A DNA stretch of 11,058 nt from Bacillota bacterium (lineage in GTDB: Bacteria > Bacillota > Clostridia > Clostridiales > Clostridiaceae). The first letter of the stretch is position 1. Each line of letters starts with the position of its first letter. A program made the position numbers and the translations under genes. Under the pieces are notes generated by a model that was not told the DNA's origin, did no database searches, and was given only the letters and a program-made list of their open reading frames with translations. Location of the stretch: the NCBI GenBank assembly GCA_021779235.1, contig JAJYBA010000038.1, positions 1 through 11,058 of the forward strand. The letters are read 5' to 3'. Below are positions 7,975 to 11,058 of this stretch, piece by piece.

Positions 7975-9162
7975 CTATAAATTTGATACTCTATTTAGAC
8001 CAAGTTTCATAGCTACATTTATAACCGCATTTGCAACTGCATCGGCGACACCTTCAGCAAATACACTTGGTACTATACATTTTTCATTTAAGTCACTATC
8101 TTTTACTAAACTTGCAAGTCCCTGTGCTGCTGCAATTTTCATTTCATCACATATATCCGTAGCTCTTACTTTTAAAGCTCCTTTAAATATACCGGGGAAA
8201 ACTAGCACATTATTTATCTGGTTTGGAAAATCTGATCTTCCTGTAGCCACAACTCTAGCTCCACCTTCTATTGCCTCACTTGGCAATATTTCAGGCATAG
8301 GGTTCGCTAATGCAAAAACAATACTGTCTTTATTCATAGTTTCTACCATTTCTTTAGTTAACACATTTCCTGCTGAAACTCCTATGAATACATCTTTATT
8401 TTTAATTACTTCTTTAAGTGTTCCTTTTTCATAAGATCTATTTGTTACTTTAGCAATTTTTTGTTGAACTTCATTTATTGTATTATCTCCTTCAACAAGA
8501 GCTCCATTTAGATCACATAGTACTATGTTTTTTACTCCAGCAGAAATTAAAATTTTAGCTGTTGCAATACCTGAAGCACCCGCACCATTTATAATAACTT
8601 CTATTTCGCTTATACTTTTATTTACTATTTTTAAAGCATTATACAAACCAGCTAAAACTGCAATGGCTGTTCCATGTTGATCATCATGATATACTGGTAT
8701 GTCTAACTCTTCTTTTAATCTATCTTCAATATAAAAACATTCAGGAGCCTTTATGTCTTCAAGGTGTATTCCACCAAAGCCCGGTGAAATATTCTTTATA
8801 GTATTTACTATGTCATCAGGATCAGTAGAATTTAAAGCTATTGGCATTGCATCTACACCGCCAAATTCCTTAAGCAATATGGCCTTACCTTCGACTACCG
8901 GAAGCCCTGCTTCTGGCCCTATATTTCCAAGTCCAAGTACCGCAGTTCCATTTGTAATTACAGCTACTGTTCTACCTTTCATTGTATACTTGTAAGCATT
9001 TTCTTTATCTTTAGCTATTTCAAGGCAAGGTTCTGCTACCCCTGGTGTGTAAGCTAATGCTAAATCCTCTCCATTTTTTAAGGACATTGTTCCAATGATT
9101 TCTACCTTACCCCTATTTTTTTTGTGCAATCTTAAAGCTTCTTTTTTTATATCTATTATCAT
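7975..9162 (-). CDS. Malic-enzyme homologue, probable oxaloacetate decarboxylase of the citrate lyase pathway
   Basis: A 395-residue member of the short bacterial malic enzymes, which decarboxylate malate to pyruvate with NAD(P)+ or decarboxylate oxaloacetate directly. Visible features: Tyr38 in AYTPGVAEPC, Lys93 in VEGKA, metal ligands Glu135 and Asp136 in HLEDIKAP and Asp161 in YHDDQHGTA, the Rossmann GAGASG at 193-198 and SDFPNQINNVL at 310-320 containing the catalytic-type Asn318. In lactic acid bacteria a homologue in the citrate operon (CitM) acts as a soluble oxaloacetate decarboxylase, and the same job is likely here because the next gene is citC. The start is uncertain. ATG at 9162 gives the usual family N-terminus but has no ribosome site; the strong GGGAGGTG at 9201-9208 sits 8 bases before an in-frame CTG at 9192-9190 that would add ten residues. 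Cofactor preference cannot be read from the sequence. Confidence 0.93.
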   Translation of the reverse strand: MIIDIKKEALRLHKKNRGKVEIIGTMSLKNGEDLALAYTPGVAEPCLEIAKDKENAYKYTMKGRTVAVITNGTAVLGLGNIGPEAGLPVVEGKAILLKEFGGVDAMPIALNSTDPDDIVNTIKNISPGFGGIHLEDIKAPECFYIEDRLKEELDIPVYHDDQHGTAIAVLAGLYNALKIVNKSISEIEVIINGAGASGIATAKILISAGVKNIVLCDLNGALVEGDNTINEVQQKIAKVTNRSYEKGTLKEVIKNKDVFIGVSAGNVLTKEMVETMNKDSIVFALANPMPEILPSEAIEGGARVVATGRSDFPNQINNVLVFPGIFKGALKVRATDICDEMKIAAAQGLASLVKDSDLNEKCIVPSVFAEGVADAVANAVINVAMKLGLNRVSNL

Positions 9163-9200
9163 ATTTTTTATCGAACTGTATAATTTAAACAGATCGATTG

Positions 9201-9208
9201 CACCTCCC
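9201..9208 (-). promoter_or_regulatory. Strong Shine-Dalgarno site placed too far from the malic-enzyme ATG
   Basis: On the minus strand this reads GGGAGGTG, an excellent ribosome site, but the nearest ATG (9162) is 38 bases on. No ATG, GTG or TTG lies at normal spacing. An in-frame CTG at 9192-9190 is exactly 8 bases downstream, and the frame is open from there into the malic enzyme, with an in-frame TAG just before the site. It therefore either drives a CTG start or marks an unusual leader. Confidence 0.7.
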
Positions 9209-9241
9209 TAGTATCTGAATTTATATTTGAGATTATTTCAT

Positions 9242-9269
9242 ACAGTAACCCTTGTACTTCCACAGTAAC
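9242..9269. repeat. Pair of 8-bp direct repeats (ACAGTAAC) 20 bp apart in the leader
   Basis: ACAGTAAC occurs at 9242-9249 and again at 9262-9269, a start-to-start spacing of 20 bp, about two helical turns. On the minus strand the pair reads GTTACTGT, preceded by GGGA in one copy and AAGG in the other. The spacing suits two monomers bound to one DNA face, but chance is possible for 8-bp repeats in AT-rich DNA. No protein is assigned. Confidence 0.35.
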
Positions 9270-9335
9270 TCCCAAAATTAAGTGGGTTTTTATTTGTTTT
9301 TAAAATATAAAGCAACCTCTTAAATTTTAAAACTG

Positions 9336-9359
9336 AAATTGTATACTTGTATACAATTT
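9336..9359. promoter_or_regulatory. Operator (inverted repeat) proximal to the malic enzyme-cit unit
   Basis: A perfect inverted repeat with 11-bp arms, AAATTGTATAC and GTATACAATTT, around TT. It has the same TTGTATAC-NN-GTATACAA core as the sites at 3529-3554 and 9485-9530. It lies about 175 bp before the malic-enzyme start and inside the transcript expected from the promoter at 9553-9581, where a bound repressor could block elongation. A weak promoter-like pair overlaps it (ATGACA, then TATACA after 18 bases, on the minus strand), so direct promoter occlusion is also possible. Confidence 0.75.
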
Positions 9360-9484
9360 GAATTGTCATAAATTAAACCGTTTTATTGTAACTTACAAAC
9401 AAAAAATTTATAACTTCTATAATTAAATAATTTATTGAATTTAGTTATTTTTGTTATATATTTGGTTTTAGATTATCCAAAAAC

Positions 9485-9530
9485 TTATTTATTACAAATT
9501 GTATACATGTATACAATTTGTAATAAATAA
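9485..9530. promoter_or_regulatory. 46-bp perfect palindrome containing the operator core, possible attenuator hairpin
   Basis: Two 23-bp arms meet with no spacer at ACATGT (centre 9507/9508). The core TTGTATACATGTATACAA is the locus operator; the arms extend well past it as AAATTGT, then TTATTTATTAC/GTAATAAATAA. Beyond the perfect part the symmetry resumes (AACTT) after a 4-base bulge. On the minus strand the second arm is followed by GTTTTTGG, so the RNA would make a long AU-rich hairpin followed by a short U run. It begins roughly 15-20 bases after the expected start of transcription from 9553-9581, suitable for a repressor block or early termination. Confidence 0.7.
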
Positions 9531-9552
9531 AAAAGTTCGTCCTCGTATTTTG

Positions 9553-9581
9553 ATTATAATATGCATTTTAAAAAATTGCAA
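9553..9581 (-). promoter_or_regulatory. Predicted sigma-A-type promoter of the malic enzyme-cit operon
   Basis: On the minus strand TTGCAA (9576-9581) and a consensus TATAAT (9553-9558) are separated by exactly 17 bases. Transcription would begin near 9541-9546 and leave a leader of roughly 380 bases before the malic-enzyme ATG, holding the operators at 9485-9530 and 9336-9359. This is the best promoter match I see in the region. A second promoter nearer to the gene is possible. Confidence 0.6.
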
Positions 9582-9616
9582 TCGTTTCACATAAAAAATT
9601 TATCGAATTAACAGTT

Positions 9617-9638
9617 AAATTGTATACAGGTGTAAATT
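9617..9638. promoter_or_regulatory. Degenerate operator copy (one intact half-site)
   Basis: The left arm AAATTGTATAC (9617-9627) is identical to that of the 9336-9359 operator; after AG the right arm is degraded (GTGTAAATT where GTATACAATT is expected). It lies about 36 bp upstream of the -35 of the predicted promoter. It could be an auxiliary binding site or a decayed copy. Confidence 0.5.
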
Positions 9639-9652
9639 ATTTGATTCCTAAA

Positions 9653-9668
9653 TGTATACCTGCATACA
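9653..9668. promoter_or_regulatory. Imperfect operator copy upstream of the promoter
   Basis: TGTATAC-CT-GCATACA is an inverted repeat with 7-bp arms and one mismatched pair, matching the central part of the TTGTATAC-NN-GTATACAA core. Its centre is 32 bp, about three helical turns, from that of the degenerate site at 9617-9638. Together these two may form an upstream cluster for cooperative binding. Confidence 0.5.
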
Positions 9669-9703
9669 ACTATTCTTAAATCATCATCTTCAATGCTGGA
9701 ATA

Positions 9704-9808
9704 TTAACGACTTCAGAAGGAGATTTATGCTTCCCCAAAAGTTATCTCATTGTTATAGTATGACACCCGCTTATAAAAGTGGCAACTTGCCTTCTGAAAT
9801 GTCGTTAA
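9704..9808 (-). repeat. Structured repeat, long copy (copy B), starting at the gntR stop codon
   Basis: A 105-bp element closed by a long stem: TTAACGAC with GTCGTTAA (9704-9711 with 9801-9808), then, past a 2-base bulge, TTCAGAAGG with CCTTCTGAA (9712-9720 with 9790-9798). The 69-base interior contains a further small hairpin (minus strand CCACTT/AAGCGG with one G-U pair). On the minus strand its end portion (GGGGAAGCATAA onward, through CGTTAATATTCCAG) matches the short copy at 1477-1522. The gntR stop codon lies within the outer stem. There is no terminal T run, so it is not an ordinary terminator. I do not recognise it as a known riboswitch or insertion-sequence end; it may be a small non-autonomous mobile repeat or a structured RNA. 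Confidence 0.6.
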
Positions 9809-10479
9809 AACAAATGAATTTCCTTTGCGAGAAACTTCTTCGCATTCACTGTATGTTCTCTACCTATCTTCTCAGCTAAAATTTCATCTTTATTTTCAAA
9901 AGCTTCTATAAGAGCTTTGTGCTCCTTCATAGCTTGATGTCTTCTTTCATTCATTACCAAAGTAAAATTTCTTAATACCGATAAATATTCATAAATTTGT
10001 TTCATTTGTTCTATAAGTCTATTATTGTTACTAGCATATAAAATAATATCATGAAATTCCCCATGGGTTTTCCAATATTTTTTAACATCATTATTCTCAA
10101 TGCATTGTTCCATTTTGCATACCTTTTCTTTTAGATCTGATATTTGAAATTCAGTTAAATTAGAACATGCTAAACTAAATTCTAATCCCTCTAGCACTTC
10201 TCTAATTTCATAAATTTCCATGATATCTTTTTTTGATATTCCCTTAACTACAGTTCCTTTTCTAGGCACATTTTCAGCTAATCCTTCAATCTCTAATTGC
10301 CTAAAAGCTTCTCTTACAGGTGTTCTACTAACCCCCATATTGTCTGCAATAGAAGTCTCAACAAGTCTACTTCCTGGCTCAAGTGTACCATTAATAATTG
10401 CCATTCTTAGTCTTTCAAGGACAATTTCTCTAATAGGTCTTAAATCTGTAGTTTCAATCTTTTCTAATAATGGATTCAT
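9805..10479 (-). CDS. GntR-family transcriptional regulator, FadR/FCD type, likely regulator of this locus
   Basis: A 224-residue regulator. The N-terminal winged helix-turn-helix (about 13-80) shows the GntR signature LEPGSRLVETSIADNMGVS at 33-51 and RTPVREAFRQLEIEGL at 52-67. The C-terminal helical FCD domain (about 86-215) has REVLEGLE at 93-100 and the three metal-site histidines expected for this family, His143 (EFHDII), His187 (KEHKAL) and His209 (REHTV). FCD domains often bind carboxylates through that metal. I chose the ATG at 10479 because AAGGAAG lies 8 bases upstream; the ATG at 10527 has no ribosome site and lies too close to the promoter. GntR regulators control citrate fermentation elsewhere (CitO of Enterococcus faecalis). 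Inverted repeats of GntR-operator type flank the enzyme units, so it probably senses citrate, aconitate or a relative. Whether it represses or activates is not visible. No copy of the operator is seen before its own promoter. Confidence 0.93.
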   Translation of the reverse strand: MNPLLEKIETTDLRPIREIVLERLRMAIINGTLEPGSRLVETSIADNMGVSRTPVREAFRQLEIEGLAENVPRKGTVVKGISKKDIMEIYEIREVLEGLEFSLACSNLTEFQISDLKEKVCKMEQCIENNDVKKYWKTHGEFHDIILYASNNNRLIEQMKQIYEYLSVLRNFTLVMNERRHQAMKEHKALIEAFENKDEILAEKIGREHTVNAKKFLAKEIHLF

Positions 10480-10538
10480 ATAATCAACTTCCTTAATTAC
10501 CTTAATATTTAACAAACCTTTAAGCATTATTTATAATT

Positions 10539-10567
10539 ATTATAATATAGGATTTTTTAAATTACAA
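10539..10567 (-). promoter_or_regulatory. Predicted promoter of the GntR regulator gene
   Basis: On the minus strand TTGTAA (10562-10567) and a consensus TATAAT (10539-10544) are 17 bases apart, in the gap between citG and the regulator. A start near 10532 would give a leader of about 50 bases before the preferred ATG at 10479, which supports that start over the ATG at 10527. No GTATAC-type operator is visible here, so there is no sequence sign of autoregulation by that motif. Confidence 0.6.
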
Positions 10568-10598
10568 TCATTATAGATAAATATCAATTTAGCTAGAT

Positions 10599-11058
10599 TT
10601 ATATATCCATACCACTCATATATTGCTCTACTAAATATAAGAATACCGTTACTCCAAGTAAATCAGCACTTCCACCGGGACTTATATTGCTTTCTATAAA
10701 TTCATCGCATAAACTATTAATTTTTTCTCTACCACAAGAAGTTTTCATTCCACCGCTAGCTATTATTTCTGTTGCTTTTTCCTTTACCACTTCTAAAACT
10801 TCTGGAGAATGTCTATGAATTATAGTTGAGTCGTCACAAACTTGCATAATTCCCAGCAAAGTATGTACAAGTCTATCATTAATGCTTAAATCTGCATTAT
10901 TTCTATAAAAGTTTAAAGATAAATCGAAAACCGTAGGTATACCCTTTTCAACTTCACCTCTAATTCCTTCAGTCCTATATTTAAAATATAGTTTTTCACC
11001 ATGGGATAAATTTTCTTTATTTTGTAATAAGGCAAGCTCTTCTTGTACTATACCTTTT
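10599..11058 (-). CDS. citG: CitG, triphosphoribosyl-dephospho-CoA synthase, C-terminal part (cut by window edge)
   Basis: The frame is open from the right edge to a TAA at 10599-10601, giving the last 152 residues of a protein of usually about 280-300; the start lies outside the window. CitG makes the triphosphoribosyl-dephospho-CoA precursor that CitX attaches to CitD. Visible motifs, numbered from the window edge, are HGEKLYFKYRTEGIRGEVEKG at about 19-39 in part, GIPTVFDLSL at 39-48, MQVCDDSTIIHRH near 71-83 and SPGGSADLLGVT at 126-137, the most diagnostic. The paralogue MdcB of malonate decarboxylase shares these motifs, but the neighbouring citrate lyase genes favour CitG. It precedes the regulator, which has its own promoter, so citG is probably the end of a separate upstream unit. 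No clear terminator follows it. Confidence 0.9.
   Translation of the reverse strand, partial: KGIVQEELALLQNKENLSHGEKLYFKYRTEGIRGEVEKGIPTVFDLSLNFYRNNADLSINDRLVHTLLGIMQVCDDSTIIHRHSPEVLEVVKEKATEIIASGGMKTSCGREKINSLCDEFIESNISPGGSADLLGVTVFLYLVEQYMSGMDI

Noticed and set aside
9271..9301. Plus-strand terminator-like sequence CCCA..TGGG followed by T-rich DNA
   Set aside because: The stem is only 4 bp and no plus-strand gene precedes it.
9577..9589. Catabolite-repression (cre-like) site TGCAATCGTTTCA overlapping the -35 of the predicted promoter
   Set aside because: The left half fits (TGNAANCG), but the right-hand CA is one base too close for the consensus, so it is too degenerate to call. It is worth a look if CcpA data exist.
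9652..9879. Plus-strand open frame of 75 codons, with an internal ATG at 9728 preceded by GAAGGAGATTT
   Set aside because: It runs through the structured repeat and antisense into the 3' end of the regulator. The ribosome-site-like bases are part of the repeat stem, and the peptide resembles no family I know.
10480..10527. Longer N-terminus for the GntR regulator from the ATG at 10527
   Set aside because: It has no ribosome binding site and lies about 12 bases after the predicted -10, whereas the ATG at 10479 has a good site and fits the usual family length.

Overview
The window is AT-rich, has strong purine-rich ribosome binding sites (AGGAGG, GGGGGAG) and carries every credible gene on the minus strand. 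Codon use (ATA, AGA, TTA) and protein type point to a Clostridium-like anaerobic Firmicute. I cannot name the species.

Layout in the direction of transcription (right to left): the C-terminal half of citG (10599-11058, cut by the window edge); a GntR/FadR-type (FCD) regulator (9805-10479) with its own promoter; a long control region (about 9163-9800) with four copies or derivatives of an inverted repeat (TTGTATAC-NN-GTATACAA), a good sigma-A-type promoter and a structured repeat; a malic-enzyme homologue (7975-9162); then citC, citD, citE, citF and citX, tightly packed and partly overlapping. After a 99-bp gap with another perfect copy of the inverted repeat come an aconitase (1559-3496), a 237-bp gap with two hairpins, a PrpF-family isomerase (212-1321) and the first 37 codons of a probable AspT/YidE-type transporter (1-111).

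How it fits together: citC/D/E/F/X/G encode a complete citrate lyase with its maturation enzymes (acetylation ligase, acyl-carrier, two catalytic subunits, prosthetic-group transfer and synthesis). The lyase splits citrate to acetate and oxaloacetate, and the malic-enzyme homologue probably decarboxylates oxaloacetate to pyruvate, as CitM does in Lactococcus. Adding an aconitase and a PrpF-type isomerase to this set is unusual. The simplest reading is a fermentation route for trans-aconitate: trans-aconitate to cis-aconitate (PrpF-like), to citrate (aconitase run towards citrate), to acetate plus oxaloacetate (citrate lyase), to pyruvate. The transporter would supply the substrate. The same inverted repeat sits before both the malic enzyme-cit unit and the aconitase-isomerase-transporter unit, which suggests one regulon, probably under the adjacent GntR protein. 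The enzyme families are seen directly in the sequence; the pathway, substrate and regulator-site pairing are inference.
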